From Candidatus Poribacteria bacterium (GTDB taxonomy: Bacteria; Poribacteria; WGA-4E; GCA-2687025), in contig JAPPNK010000020.1 in the NCBI GenBank assembly GCA_028818695.1, forward strand, positions 252,632-316,631: a DNA stretch of 64,000 bases. Direction: 5' to 3'. Position numbers and translations under genes: made by a program. Within the stretch, counting starts at the first letter, position 1. The number at the start of each line of letters is the position of its first letter. The notes under the pieces are model-generated. The model was not told the origin of the DNA. It ran no database searches and was given only the letters and a program-made list of their open reading frames with translations. Positions 47,856 through 56,945 of the stretch are shown piece by piece.

Positions 47856-48616
47856 GTCCCCGTCCCAAAGTTCTGGGGGTGATCCCTGCTCGCTATGAAT
47901 CGTCCCGTTTTCCGGGCAAACCGCTCGCCTCCATTCTCGGCAAACCGATGATACAGCATGTGTATGAGCGCGCTGTCCGCGCTCAGTATGTGGATTGGAC
48001 GGCGGTTGCGACGGACGATGAGCGAATCGCGCGCGCCGTCGACACGTTCGGCGACGCCGTCATGACGGGCGAATGCGCGACAGGGACCGACCGCGTCGCC
48101 GAGGTGAGCGCCCGTTATCCAGAATATGAGATTGTGTTGAACATACAAGGCGACGAGCCGCTGCTGGAGCCGGCGATGCTGGACGCGCTGGCGGAGCCGT
48201 TTTTCCGCGACGACGCGGTTGTCATGACGACGCTTGCCGAAAAGCTGACCGACCGCGCCGATTTCATGAGCCGAAACGTTGTGAAGGTTGTCACGGATCG
48301 GGAGGGCTTTGCGCTTTACTTCTCCCGCGCGTCCATCCCCGGTTGCCGCGCGGACGATCATTCAGACCCTGAGCAGCTGTCGCTGCGCCATGTCGGTCTA
48401 TACGGGTTTCGGAGCGATTTTCTCCGTACCTTGACAAGTCTTGAGCCGACGCCGTTGGAGCGGCGCGAAGGGCTTGAGCAGCTGCGCGCCCTTGAGAACG
48501 GCTACCGCATCTATGTGTCCGTGACGCCGCACTCAACGATCGGCGTCGACACGCCCGAAGAGCTGACGGCGGCTGAAGCGGCGATGCGGAAAAGGATGCG
48601 CCGCTCCGGCGAGTAA
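47852..48616 (+). CDS. kdsB: 3-deoxy-manno-octulosonate cytidylyltransferase KdsB
   Basis: A 254-residue cytoplasmic enzyme that activates Kdo as CMP-Kdo for lipopolysaccharide inner-core synthesis. Landmarks are VIPARYESSRFPGKPLA, WTAVATDDERIA, ATGTDRVAEV, IVLNIQGDEPLL and HVGLYGFRSDFL, all of the expected family pattern and length. The start codon lies in the stop of the Gfo/Idh gene. The presence of KdsB with LptD indicates that the organism has an LPS-bearing outer membrane. Confidence 0.94.
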   Translation: MSPRPKVLGVIPARYESSRFPGKPLASILGKPMIQHVYERAVRAQYVDWTAVATDDERIARAVDTFGDAVMTGECATGTDRVAEVSARYPEYEIVLNIQGDEPLLEPAMLDALAEPFFRDDAVVMTTLAEKLTDRADFMSRNVVKVVTDREGFALYFSRASIPGCRADDHSDPEQLSLRHVGLYGFRSDFLRTLTSLEPTPLERREGLEQLRALENGYRIYVSVTPHSTIGVDTPEELTAAEAAMRKRMRRSGE

Positions 48617-48654
48617 CCTGACAAACCGACGTCAAGATTCAAAGGCAAGATCCG

Positions 48655-49974
48655 CTATGTTTTTTGCGGACGTTCCTTCGCCGCGGGGAACAGGACGTTG
48701 TTTAAGATGAGGCGGTAGCCTGGGGAGTTGCGGTGCAGGTTCAGGTCGGTCGGTTTCTCCCCGACCGTGTGGCGGTAATCTTCCGGGTCATGCCCGGCGA
48801 GGTAGGTAAAGAACCCCTTGCCGAATTTCCCGTGGATGTACTTCACATAGTCGGTTCCGCGCATATCGCCCAAGATCGTGACGGAGTTTTTGAGCAGGCT
48901 GCGCCGAAACGAGGTGGTCTGCCCCAGAAAACCGCGCACCCGCGACACATGGCACTGCGTCAACATCGTCGGGATCGGATCGTATTTGGCGGAAAATTCA
49001 AACAGGGTGAAATTCTCCGTCCCCGTATCGCCGTATAGATCCGGATCAGAGTTGTCAATGTCGGAGAACTCATACAAGAGCGGGTCCGGGAGAAGCTTGA
49101 AGTTTTCAAACGCAAGCGTTTCGTTGTAGTCCAGCTTCTGCGCGAAACTCGAGTCGATGGGCGACCCGTCAATCTCCGGCGCGACAATGTCGACCTTGCC
49201 TTCTTCGGAGGCGAGCGCGATGTCAAGCGTTTCCGGCGCGGAACACATGGCGAAGACGAACCCGCCGGACGCGATGTACTTCCGTATCTCTGCGGCGACC
49301 TTCCCCTTCGCTTCCGCGACCCGTTCGAAGCCCAGGCGTTTCGCCTCTTCTTGAAAGAGCGCGGTTCGCTGCTGGTACCAGAACACGCTGCGGTAGGCAC
49401 CGTAGAATTTTCCGTGCTGCCCCGTAAAATCCTCATGGTGCAGATGGAGCCAGTCGTACGTTTCGATATTCACTTCGCCGCGCACAACCTGCTCATCCCA
49501 GACCGTGTCGTAGGGTATCTCGGCGTATTCGAGCGCCATCTTGACGGCGTCGTCCCACGGGTCTTCAAAGTGAGAGTCGTCCGGCGGGGCGTAGACCGCT
49601 ATCTTCGGAGCTTTTTCCAGCGTGACAACATCCATGTTGCCGTCCGCCATGACGGTTTTGATCGCGCGTATCTGCGCGTCCGTGACAGGCTCCACGGCGA
49701 CGCCGCGCGACAACGCCCAGCTGCGCACATCGGGCCGGTCCTCCAATAAAAAAGAGCCGCCGCGGTAATTCAGCAGCCACTCCGCCCTGTAAGACCTCGG
49801 CTCCTGAAGCGTCCAGTAAGCCAGCCCGTACGCTTTCAGATGGTCTGTCTGCTTGTCGTCCATCGGCGCGAGCAGCCCGTCCGCCTGCGCTGTCGCCGCG
49901 ACAAAGAGGAAAGCTGCCAGAAGCGCCTTAAAATTTGCGTATTTTGATATTTTTAAACCATACCTTTCCACCAT
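48655..49974 (-). CDS. Secreted protein of unknown function (asparagine-synthetase-B-labelled family)
   Basis: A 439-residue protein with an N-terminal membrane or signal segment (FKALLAAFLFVAATAQA). The mature part contains LKAYGLAYWTLQ, AEWLLNYRGGSFLLED, WLHLHHEDFTGQHGKFYG and YLAGHDPEDYRHTVGEKPTDL. As I recall, relatives in Bacteroidetes are often labelled asparagine synthetase B, but I see no synthetase motifs and treat that as a naming artefact. The middle has a ThuA/GATase-like look (GGFVFAMCSAPETLD). The start is uncertain: ATG 49974 overlaps the DUF1080 gene by 47 bases. Confidence 0.65.
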   Translation of the reverse strand: MVERYGLKISKYANFKALLAAFLFVAATAQADGLLAPMDDKQTDHLKAYGLAYWTLQEPRSYRAEWLLNYRGGSFLLEDRPDVRSWALSRGVAVEPVTDAQIRAIKTVMADGNMDVVTLEKAPKIAVYAPPDDSHFEDPWDDAVKMALEYAEIPYDTVWDEQVVRGEVNIETYDWLHLHHEDFTGQHGKFYGAYRSVFWYQQRTALFQEEAKRLGFERVAEAKGKVAAEIRKYIASGGFVFAMCSAPETLDIALASEEGKVDIVAPEIDGSPIDSSFAQKLDYNETLAFENFKLLPDPLLYEFSDIDNSDPDLYGDTGTENFTLFEFSAKYDPIPTMLTQCHVSRVRGFLGQTTSFRRSLLKNSVTILGDMRGTDYVKYIHGKFGKGFFTYLAGHDPEDYRHTVGEKPTDLNLHRNSPGYRLILNNVLFPAAKERPQKT

Positions 49975-50521
49975 GATCTTGAAGCCCAATATAGCCTTTG
50001 CGGGGAAGATCCGCCCATGCGTTTTTAAATTTTGTACGGCTGCCGTCCGGGTTTTCATGCGGCTTCGTCCAGCGGGAGATGTCCGCCTCAACGACGGTCT
50101 CGCCGTTCATGTCAATGCGGATATTGGCGCCGTCGCAGACGATCGTTGTTGAGTTCCATTCGCCGGCGGGTTTCATCATCTGTTTTTGGGGAGGGACCAG
50201 CTCGTAGAGCGCTCCGCAGTCGCGCGTCCCGACGCGGCGGTCGCCAGGGGTGTCCAGTATCTGCATCTCTAAGCCTGTATGGACCGGATCGTTCAGGTTT
50301 GACCATTGAAAAAAGATGCCGCTGTTGCAGCCAGGAGCGATCTTCCAGTCGATGCGCAGTTCGTAATTTTCGTACGCTTTCTCGGTGTGGAGATATCCGC
50401 CTCTCTGGGCGAGGCAGGCGATTGTTCCGTCTTCAACCGTCCATGCGTCGGGGTTGCCGGTCGCGCTCCATCCGTTCAGCGTTTCCCCGTCGAACAGGCT
50501 TGCCCAGTCGTCATTCGCCAT
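49928..50521 (-). CDS. DUF1080 (3-keto-disaccharide hydrolase-like) protein
   Basis: A 197-residue jelly-roll protein of the DUF1080/LamG-like family. Typical blocks are SLFDGETLNGW, YELRIDWKIAPGCNSGIFFQW, LEMQILD and GYIGLQDHGGKVWFKNIKIR. No signal peptide is seen in the chosen version; the start is ATG 50521 with perfect AAGGAG. The family binds or hydrolyses glycans and is abundant with Gfo/Idh and ThuA genes. The TTGACA/CATAAT promoter upstream is the strongest of the window. Its 3' end overlaps the following secreted-protein gene. Confidence 0.9.
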   Translation of the reverse strand: MANDDWASLFDGETLNGWSATGNPDAWTVEDGTIACLAQRGGYLHTEKAYENYELRIDWKIAPGCNSGIFFQWSNLNDPVHTGLEMQILDTPGDRRVGTRDCGALYELVPPQKQMMKPAGEWNSTTIVCDGANIRIDMNGETVVEADISRWTKPHENPDGSRTKFKNAWADLPRKGYIGLQDHGGKVWFKNIKIRKF

Positions 50522-50560
50522 GTCGTCTCCTTGGTCTTGTATGCATGCGGCTTCTCTGAT

Positions 50561-50589
50561 ATTATGGCGCATGCGGGCTGTTTTGTCAA
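50561..50589 (-). promoter_or_regulatory. Strong promoter of the DUF1080 gene
   Basis: On the minus strand consensus TTGACA (50589-50584), 17 bases, CATAAT (50566-50561). The start codon is 40 bases downstream. Confidence 0.6.
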
Positions 50590-50614
50590 ATGCCGTTTGG
50601 ACCGATCTCATGCG

Positions 50615-50755
50615 TAAAGTTGGGACATTTGAACGAATGATCGCTCTATTTATAGGAAAAAGGCGCCGCCAACCAGGCCGTCATTCCCGCGAAAGCGGGA
50701 ATCCAGAGTCCAACAGGCGACGTCCGCGTTCGCATGTCGACATGTCCCAACTAAA
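50615..50755 (+). repeat. Dispersed non-autonomous element, full compact copy
   Basis: This 141-base element has ends TAAAGTTGGGACAT (50615-50628) and ATGTCCCAACTAAA (50742-50755), 13 of 14 positions complementary. The centre is a perfect hairpin ATTCCCGC-GAAA-GCGGGAAT (50683-50702) with a GNRA loop. It contains no ORF. It is the cleanest copy and defines the family. It ends just before the fluoride-channel gene. Confidence 0.75.
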
Positions 50756-50782
50756 GCGCTAATGTCGGCGTTTGGAGCGGCG

Positions 50783-51145
50783 ATGCGCGATCTGTTCTAT
50801 GTAGGGATCGGCGGTTTTTTGGGCGCGGCGTGCCGTTATCTTGTGTCGGTCTGGGCGCGCGGCTGGACGGCGCAATTTCCGTTTGGAACGCTGACGGTGA
50901 ATGTTCTTGGATCGTTGGCGCTCGGTTTTTGCGCGGCATTTTTAACAAAAGAGTCTCTGCGTTTGGGCGTTGCGGTCGGTTTTTTAGGTTCGTTCACCAC
51001 CTTTTCCGCTTTTAGTTATGAGTCGATGCTGCTGTGGGAAAGCGGGCGCTGGGCGGCGTTTTTGTTGAACGCGGCGTTGAATGTGGGCGCATGTCTAGGC
51101 GCGGCGGCGCTGGGGATCTATGCGAGCCGCGCGTTGACATCGTAA
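50783..51145 (+). CDS. crcB: Fluoride channel FluC/CrcB
   Basis: A 120-residue inner-membrane protein of four helices that exports fluoride as a dual-topology dimer. Family markers are GGFLGAACRYL, FPFGTLTVNVLGSLALG and GFLGSFTTFSAFSYES, the last holding the TTFS selectivity segment. I use ATG 50783 with GGAG five bases upstream; ATG 50762 falls at the repeat boundary and adds residues the family lacks. I looked upstream for a fluoride riboswitch and found none; the repeat element occupies that space. Confidence 0.93.
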   Translation: MRDLFYVGIGGFLGAACRYLVSVWARGWTAQFPFGTLTVNVLGSLALGFCAAFLTKESLRLGVAVGFLGSFTTFSAFSYESMLLWESGRWAAFLLNAALNVGACLGAAALGIYASRALTS

Positions 51146-51171
51146 TTTGGGAGAGTATTTGAAGGAGCGCG

Positions 51172-53163
51172 ATGGAAAAGCCTAAGGCGAATCCAGCGGA
51201 ATCGCTGCGCAAAGAGCTGGCGAGCCGAGATCGATACTCCTTTTCGCGCGGCTGGTGGGTTTGGGACCGCCTGCGCTACCGTTATGCGGAGGGCGGACGG
51301 GAAGACCGCGCCGCCTTTCAACAGCTGGAGGCGGCTTTCCGCGCGCTCATTCTGGACTGGCATGAGAAGCTGGAAGCGAAGAGCGAAGGCGATCATATGT
51401 ATCTCTACTTCACGACGCGGACGGGAACGCGCCGGGAAGAGATCATTGACCAGGACGGGCGCATTCTCCGCCGAGATATCCATGGCGGCGGATACCATGG
51501 CGGATGGGGCGGCGCCGCCCGCATGCGCGTCTATGAGGAGCTGGCGAACCAAGGCGCGCTTTCCGACAGCGACCAAGAGCGGTTCCAACGGCTCGTCTAT
51601 CAGAGCCTGGAGAAGCGGTTTATCGACTTTACAGCGAAAACGCAAGCCGCCAACAACCATTCTTATGGAAACGCGGGCGGCGTCGCTTTGGCGCTCAAGC
51701 TGTTTCCTGACGCGCCTCAAGCGGACGAAGCGGGCGCATGGATCGACCGCATCTGGCAGCATCTGTCCGATTTCGGCGACTGGAAAGAATGGAATTACTA
51801 CCCGTACGGTCCCATCTTCCTGCATGGCATGCTGGACATCGCCGAAGCGACGAGGCGCATCGACTCCGACCGCGCGCTGATTCAGACGATCGGCGATCGT
51901 TGCCTCGGTTTTGTGCGCGCGGGCGTTCGCGGCAATCCGAATTGCGGCTCTCCGACGCGGAAAGAGCTGTCCGCTGTTTATGAGGACCCTTGGAATGTCG
52001 GCTATTACGAGGTGGAGACCTCCGGGCGGGACGCGCATTTTTGGCGGCGCATGGCGCGTCACTTTGAAAAGCCTGAATATCTTTGGGCGGCGGAGCAGGT
52101 TTCTTTGGGCGGACGTCCGCCCGACGGAGACGCGCCGCGCGACTATGAAGCCGCATACCGCTGTGCTTTTGGATGGTTCGCCGACCGCGGAATTCATCCG
52201 CGCGCGCCTTCTGGAGGCTCCTGCGTCGGCATGCTCAGCCCCGGCAAGCGGAACGTACCGGAGCGGCTTTATTTGAGCTCTAGTCGAGAGCCGGGCGCGC
52301 CCTTCGCCTCCTTTTTTCTATACGATAAAAAAGAGGCGCATCTCGACAACCTAGGCGGCTTTTTATATGAATACGCTGCAAACGGAGCCAAGTTTCTCCA
52401 CTGCTCCGGCAAGTACAACAATGTCTATTCAGGCGATGTTCTGCGCGGCGGCGGGGCGGGCGAATCGAGTCTCGACCTGCTGGTCGCCGTCCACAAGCGG
52501 CATGCGTTTCCGCATCATCCGAACCGCAAAGGCGACGGGCGCGATCCGATGCGCATGGGGCAGATTCAGCTGGACGCCGATTCCCCTACGGCAGAAAACA
52601 ACTCGGACGGCGACGCCTACGGACATTTCGCATTCAACAGCTTCTACGGCGTCGACAGCCGATGGACGCGCCGCGCGATTCTCACAACGGAAGGCGCGCT
52701 CATCGTCGCGGATGAGTACATCCCAGGCGCGTCGCTTGGAGAAGCGTATCAGGCGGGACCTGTATGGCATCTCGCGGCGGAAGAACGCATGACAACAGGC
52801 GCGCAGGAGGCGAACTGGTTCTCTGCGCCGGCGTTGGATCAAGCATGGTGGCAGACCGAGCCTCAACGGGTCGCGCTTTATTTTCATCCAGACGCGGGCA
52901 ACCGGTACGGCTCCGTTCAGCAGACCGTTTCGCAAGACATCGGCGGCCGCAACTTCGCCGCTTTCGCCTGCCGCTCTGTGAAAGCTGAAGAAACGGCGCG
53001 CTTTCTGAGCGTCTTCGTTCCGTTCTGCGGGGATGCGGCGGGCGAAGAAGCCGCTGCGCAGATTAAAACCTCTCTATCCGAATCGGGCGAATACGCGGTT
53101 GAGATTGGAAATATCGAAGCGCGGATGGACGCGGGAGGCGGTTGGTCCATTCTCCGCAAATGA
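51172..53163 (+). CDS. Large protein with polysaccharide-lyase-like architecture
   Basis: A 663-residue protein with a helical N-terminal half (about 60-330: NNHSYGNAGGVALALKLF, YYPYGPIFLHGMLDIAEA) and a beta-rich C-terminal half (about 340-660: KEAHLDNLGGFLYEYAANGAKFLHCSGKYNN, RRAILTTEGALIVADEY). This alpha/alpha-barrel plus beta-sandwich order is that of heparinase II/III, alginate and chondroitin lyases. Candidate catalytic residues are N and H in NNHSYGN and Y/H pairs after it, but the match is by layout only. There is no signal peptide, so its substrate would have to be imported or exolytic fragments. AAGGAG precedes the ATG. Confidence 0.55.
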   Translation: MEKPKANPAESLRKELASRDRYSFSRGWWVWDRLRYRYAEGGREDRAAFQQLEAAFRALILDWHEKLEAKSEGDHMYLYFTTRTGTRREEIIDQDGRILRRDIHGGGYHGGWGGAARMRVYEELANQGALSDSDQERFQRLVYQSLEKRFIDFTAKTQAANNHSYGNAGGVALALKLFPDAPQADEAGAWIDRIWQHLSDFGDWKEWNYYPYGPIFLHGMLDIAEATRRIDSDRALIQTIGDRCLGFVRAGVRGNPNCGSPTRKELSAVYEDPWNVGYYEVETSGRDAHFWRRMARHFEKPEYLWAAEQVSLGGRPPDGDAPRDYEAAYRCAFGWFADRGIHPRAPSGGSCVGMLSPGKRNVPERLYLSSSREPGAPFASFFLYDKKEAHLDNLGGFLYEYAANGAKFLHCSGKYNNVYSGDVLRGGGAGESSLDLLVAVHKRHAFPHHPNRKGDGRDPMRMGQIQLDADSPTAENNSDGDAYGHFAFNSFYGVDSRWTRRAILTTEGALIVADEYIPGASLGEAYQAGPVWHLAAEERMTTGAQEANWFSAPALDQAWWQTEPQRVALYFHPDAGNRYGSVQQTVSQDIGGRNFAAFACRSVKAEETARFLSVFVPFCGDAAGEEAAAQIKTSLSESGEYAVEIGNIEARMDAGGGWSILRK

Positions 53164-53192
53164 ACGGGCATTTGCAGTTGACGGACCCTCTT

Positions 53193-53222
53193 AAGATTCC
53201 CGTCTGCGCTGCGCAGGGATAG
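53193..53222. other. Hairpin between convergent genes
   Basis: ATTCCCGTCTGCG-CTG-CGCAGGGAT forms a short stem (CTGCG/CGCAG plus flanking CCC/GGG pairs). It lies between the lyase-like gene and the convergent YCF48-repeat gene. It could serve as a bidirectional terminator, but no T run is present; it may instead be a decayed core of the dispersed repeat. Confidence 0.3.
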
Positions 53223-53249
53223 CGGTCTCCCATGCGGTGGCTGCCCGCG

Positions 53250-56200
53250 TTATGAGGCTGGGGGGCGCGGAGCCTTCAAAATGAGACCCCATTCGCCCAA
53301 AGCCCAGAGCGCCGCGCCGTCCTCCGACACGGCTAAGAAGCGCAGGGCGTATTTCACAGGCGAACGCAGCTTTCGCCATGTCTCTCCGCCGTCCGTTGTG
53401 TGAAGAATGACGCCCTCGTTTCCGACCGCATACGCCTCCTTCTCCGACAGCGCCTCGACCCAGTTCAGGTCGCTTGAGAGGCCGCTCTTCTGCTTTGTCC
53501 ATGTGGCGCCGATGTCTTCCGTCCGCAGAATGATGCCGTATTGACCGACCGCCCACCCGACGCGGGGCGACGCCGCGCAAACGCTGCTCAATGAGTACGC
53601 CGTGCCGCTTTCCTGGTCTCGCCAGCGCATTCCGCCGGAGGAGCTGTGCAGCAGAATGCCGCGCGAACCTGCGATCCAGCCGTAGCCGAACCGGTCAAGA
53701 TGAACGGAGCGCAGGTCGTACCCTTCGCCTTTCATCTGCCGTTCCCATTCGGGTCCGCCGTCCGGGTTATGGACGATGACGCCGCCTCGCCCGACCGCCC
53801 ATGTTTCGCCGAAGCCTGACATGAACCCGCTGTTCAGCCGGATGCGCCCCGGCAGCGACTCCGATTCCAACGGCGCCCATCTGGAGCCGTCTTCGGTGAA
53901 GAGATGCGATCCGCCGGCGTCCAACGCCCATCCAAAACCGCGCCCTTTGCTTGCCCAGTGCATGGCGATGATGTCGGGACCGCCGCTTTTCTGCTCTGTC
54001 CAGGTTTGTCCGCCGTCGGCCGTGTGGAGAATCAGCCCCTCCTCGCCTGCCGCCCATCCCTCGTCCATCGACAGAAACCGACCCGCGCCGAGAGCCTGCG
54101 GCGAGCTTTCGACAAGCGGATCCCATGACGCGCCCCCATCCGTCGTTCTATACAGGCGGCCGCCTTCTGCCGCCCAGCCCTGCGACAGCGACAGAAAATA
54201 GGTGGACGCAAAACGCTGCGAGCCGGCGGGCGACCAGCTCTGCCCTCCGTCCTGCGTGAAATACGCGCGCCCCTGACGCTGCGCCGCCCATGCCGTTTGT
54301 CCATCCAAGACGCGCGCCTTCTGCATGCCGAGCAGGCGCCGCTGGCCGCCCGACTCCCAGGTCTCTCCGTCCTTTGTCACGAGCGTCTGTCCGCTGGATG
54401 AGATTGTCATTCCGTTCGTTGGGCTAAAGAAGAGAATAGCCGCCGGCGTCTGCTCAGGTTTCGCCTGTATCGCCCAGGTTTCTCCGCCGTCGCGCGTGTG
54501 GAGAATGAAGCCGCCCTCGCCCCGCTGCGGGGCGACCGCCCATCCATGCGTCGGCGAGACGAAAAAGAGGGTTCGCACCGCCGCGTTTGTCGCCGCGGTG
54601 TCCTTGTGGAGCCATGTTTGTCCGCCGTCGCTTGTGCGCAGGATCGTCCCATGCCCCGCGCTGATCCAGGCATGCTGCGCGTCTAGAACAAACAGATCGG
54701 TGAAACGCTGGCGCGCAGAGGAGTTTTGATACTCCCATGTTTCGCCGCCGTCTTTTGTGGCGAGTATCGTTCCTTCGCCGCCGATCGCCCAGCCATGCAT
54801 ATCGTCCGCAAAAGCGACGCGGGTCAAGCGGTTTTGTACGCCTGATTCGCGCGGCTCCCAGGTCTCTCCGCCGTCGTTCGTCAAGGCGATCATGCCGTTC
54901 AAGCCGACAGCGGCGCCGCGCATCTCATTGGCGAAGGCGACGTCCAGAAACTGGGTCGGCCATGCGCTGACGCGGACAACTTCCCAGCCCGCTTCCACTT
55001 CAGGAACGCGCGGCGGCTCTTCAACGGTCGGGCGCGTCTGAGCGATCACATCGTCCAGCGACCCCTGGTCTGGTTTGATGTCAGGCGTGTAGCGGATGAC
55101 GATTCCGCCCTGCCCGACCGCGACGACGCCCTCGGAGGAGATCGCAAAATCGAGCAGATCGTTTTCGGAGCCGCTCTCGGTTTGAACCCATGTCTCGCCG
55201 CCGTTGACGGTTGTCAGAAGCATGCCGTCGTCCCCGATCGCCATCCCCCAATACTCGTTCAGAAAGAAGACGCGGTTCAGGTTTGTGAGCGTCCCGCTGA
55301 ATTGAAACGCCCATGTTTCGCCGCCGTCTTTAGTGTGCAGTATTTCGCCCTCTTGCCCGACGATCCATCCGAGATCGCGGTTCACAAAATGCAGTCCGTA
55401 GAGTTCGTTGAAGGTGCCGCTGTCTTGCCGTTCCCAGGTCAACCCGCCGTCCTGGGTGCGGTAAACAATGCCCGGCCATCCGACGATCCAGCCATCGTTT
55501 TGGTCAAGGAAGAAAACGGCGGTGAGCATCTGAAAATCGAACGGCTTCTGATGAACCCAGTTGCGCCCGCCGTCTTTGGTGTAGATGATCGTGCCGAGAT
55601 CGCCGACCGCCCATCCGCGGTTCGCGTCCAGAAAAAATACTCCGTTCAGCTGGAATCCCATGCCGCCTGTCTGGTAGCGCCATGTTTTTCCGCCGTCTTC
55701 GGTGTGCATAACGATGCCGCGTTCGCCGACCGCCCATCCGCGCAGTTCGTCGATGAAGGCGACGCTTTTGAGCGTGTCGACCTGCCCCGTTTTCTGCTCA
55801 ATCCATGTTTTTCCGCCGTCTTCGGAAGTGAGAAGCGTCCCGCCCGTTCCGACAGCGATCGCGCGTTCGTCCGAGATAAATTCGACCGATTCAAGATGGT
55901 GCGCCGTGACGGCTCCGCTGACCGTGTTCCACGTTTTTCCGCCGTCTTCAGAGTGGAGAATGACGCCGTACCATCCGCATACCCACGCTTCATTTTTCGA
56001 GACGAATTGAATGTCGGTCAGGTTTGTTTGATAGCCGCTGTTGCGGAGCGTCCATGTGTCGCCGCCGTCGTCGGTTTGGGTGATATGCCCGCCGCTTGCG
56101 ACGGCTGCGCCGTTCCTGTCGTCCCAGAAGTCGATGCCGTTCACCGAGAAACGCACATGGTCGGTGAACGGAATTCGGCTGTCTTGGAGTTCCCAGCTGC

Positions 56201-56891
56201 CGCCGCCGTTGACCGTCTTGAAAATGGAGCCGTCCGTTCCGCAGACCCAGCCGACCCTCTCGTTGTAGAAATCGGCGCGGTGGTAGTTGTTGAGAAGCCG
56301 TCCTTCCATGCCTTCGTAGCGGGTTGTGAGCGTCTTCCAGGACTGTCCGCCGTCCAGCGTTTTCAGCAGAACCTCCATATCGCCCATGGCGTATCCGATC
56401 TGTTTCGTGACGAATTCGGCGTCGTTGAGCGGATATTCGGCGCCGCTGGAGACGCTCGCCCACTCTTCGCCCGCTGTTTCGCTGGCGTAAATATCCCATG
56501 ATTCGCCGACGGCATGAACGGTGTTTCGGTCGGTGTAATGGGCGCCGCGCAGGATCGCCCGCGACGGAAAGTTTGCCCGCTTCCATTGCTTTCCGCCGTC
56601 CGTTGTGTACACAACGGTTCCGAGTTCGCCGACAGCGAATCCGCGCAGCTTGTCGTAAAAATGGATGTCGTACAGTTCTAGGTTGACGCCGCTTTCTTGC
56701 CGTTCCCAGGTCTGCCCGCCGTCGGAGGTGTGGGCGATCATGCCGCCGGATCCGACGAACCATCCGCGTTTGGCGTCGACGAAGGAGAGGGCTCGGAAGT
56801 CGGTTTCCCAGTCCGCTTTTCGGACGACCTCGTGACGCGCGCATCCGAGTATGCATAGGGCGGCGGCAATCAAGGCGCAATGTCTCAACAT
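53250..56891 (-). CDS. Giant YCF48-repeat lipoprotein
   Basis: A 1213-residue lipoprotein (lipobox CILGC near residue 17). The body is about 26 consecutive repeats of about 43-46 residues, each with a G-W-AVGE-G-I core and ending in TxDGGxTW. This is the motif of YCF48/HCF136 (photosystem II assembly) and BNR-type beta-propellers. The number implies several propellers of about seven blades. One linker (IKPDQGSLDDVIAQTRPTVEEPPRVPEVE, near residue 600-630) separates the two halves. In plants and cyanobacteria the fold binds an assembly partner; here no photosystem is expected, so it is a surface scaffold or ligand-binding protein. Its promoter is TTGCCC/TTTAAT. Confidence 0.8.
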   Translation of the reverse strand: MLRHCALIAAALCILGCARHEVVRKADWETDFRALSFVDAKRGWFVGSGGMIAHTSDGGQTWERQESGVNLELYDIHFYDKLRGFAVGELGTVVYTTDGGKQWKRANFPSRAILRGAHYTDRNTVHAVGESWDIYASETAGEEWASVSSGAEYPLNDAEFVTKQIGYAMGDMEVLLKTLDGGQSWKTLTTRYEGMEGRLLNNYHRADFYNERVGWVCGTDGSIFKTVNGGGSWELQDSRIPFTDHVRFSVNGIDFWDDRNGAAVASGGHITQTDDGGDTWTLRNSGYQTNLTDIQFVSKNEAWVCGWYGVILHSEDGGKTWNTVSGAVTAHHLESVEFISDERAIAVGTGGTLLTSEDGGKTWIEQKTGQVDTLKSVAFIDELRGWAVGERGIVMHTEDGGKTWRYQTGGMGFQLNGVFFLDANRGWAVGDLGTIIYTKDGGRNWVHQKPFDFQMLTAVFFLDQNDGWIVGWPGIVYRTQDGGLTWERQDSGTFNELYGLHFVNRDLGWIVGQEGEILHTKDGGETWAFQFSGTLTNLNRVFFLNEYWGMAIGDDGMLLTTVNGGETWVQTESGSENDLLDFAISSEGVVAVGQGGIVIRYTPDIKPDQGSLDDVIAQTRPTVEEPPRVPEVEAGWEVVRVSAWPTQFLDVAFANEMRGAAVGLNGMIALTNDGGETWEPRESGVQNRLTRVAFADDMHGWAIGGEGTILATKDGGETWEYQNSSARQRFTDLFVLDAQHAWISAGHGTILRTSDGGQTWLHKDTAATNAAVRTLFFVSPTHGWAVAPQRGEGGFILHTRDGGETWAIQAKPEQTPAAILFFSPTNGMTISSSGQTLVTKDGETWESGGQRRLLGMQKARVLDGQTAWAAQRQGRAYFTQDGGQSWSPAGSQRFASTYFLSLSQGWAAEGGRLYRTTDGGASWDPLVESSPQALGAGRFLSMDEGWAAGEEGLILHTADGGQTWTEQKSGGPDIIAMHWASKGRGFGWALDAGGSHLFTEDGSRWAPLESESLPGRIRLNSGFMSGFGETWAVGRGGVIVHNPDGGPEWERQMKGEGYDLRSVHLDRFGYGWIAGSRGILLHSSSGGMRWRDQESGTAYSLSSVCAASPRVGWAVGQYGIILRTEDIGATWTKQKSGLSSDLNWVEALSEKEAYAVGNEGVILHTTDGGETWRKLRSPVKYALRFLAVSEDGAALWALGEWGLILKAPRPPAS

Positions 56892-56945
56892 AGGGTTTCG
56901 CCTTCTGAGTTGAAGTGAGCAGCGTCAATGATCAGACATAACCTT

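Noticed and set aside
48655-49974. Asparagine synthetase B
   Set aside because: No glutaminase N-terminal Cys or ATP-binding SGGxDS motif, and the protein has a signal segment.
50522-50782. Fluoride riboswitch before crcB
   Set aside because: The space is taken by the dispersed element, and I could not identify the conserved pseudoknot sequences.
55182-56501. A 439-codon open frame on the plus strand
   Set aside because: It lies wholly antisense to the YCF48-repeat gene. The openness comes from repeats and codon bias; no family motif is visible.
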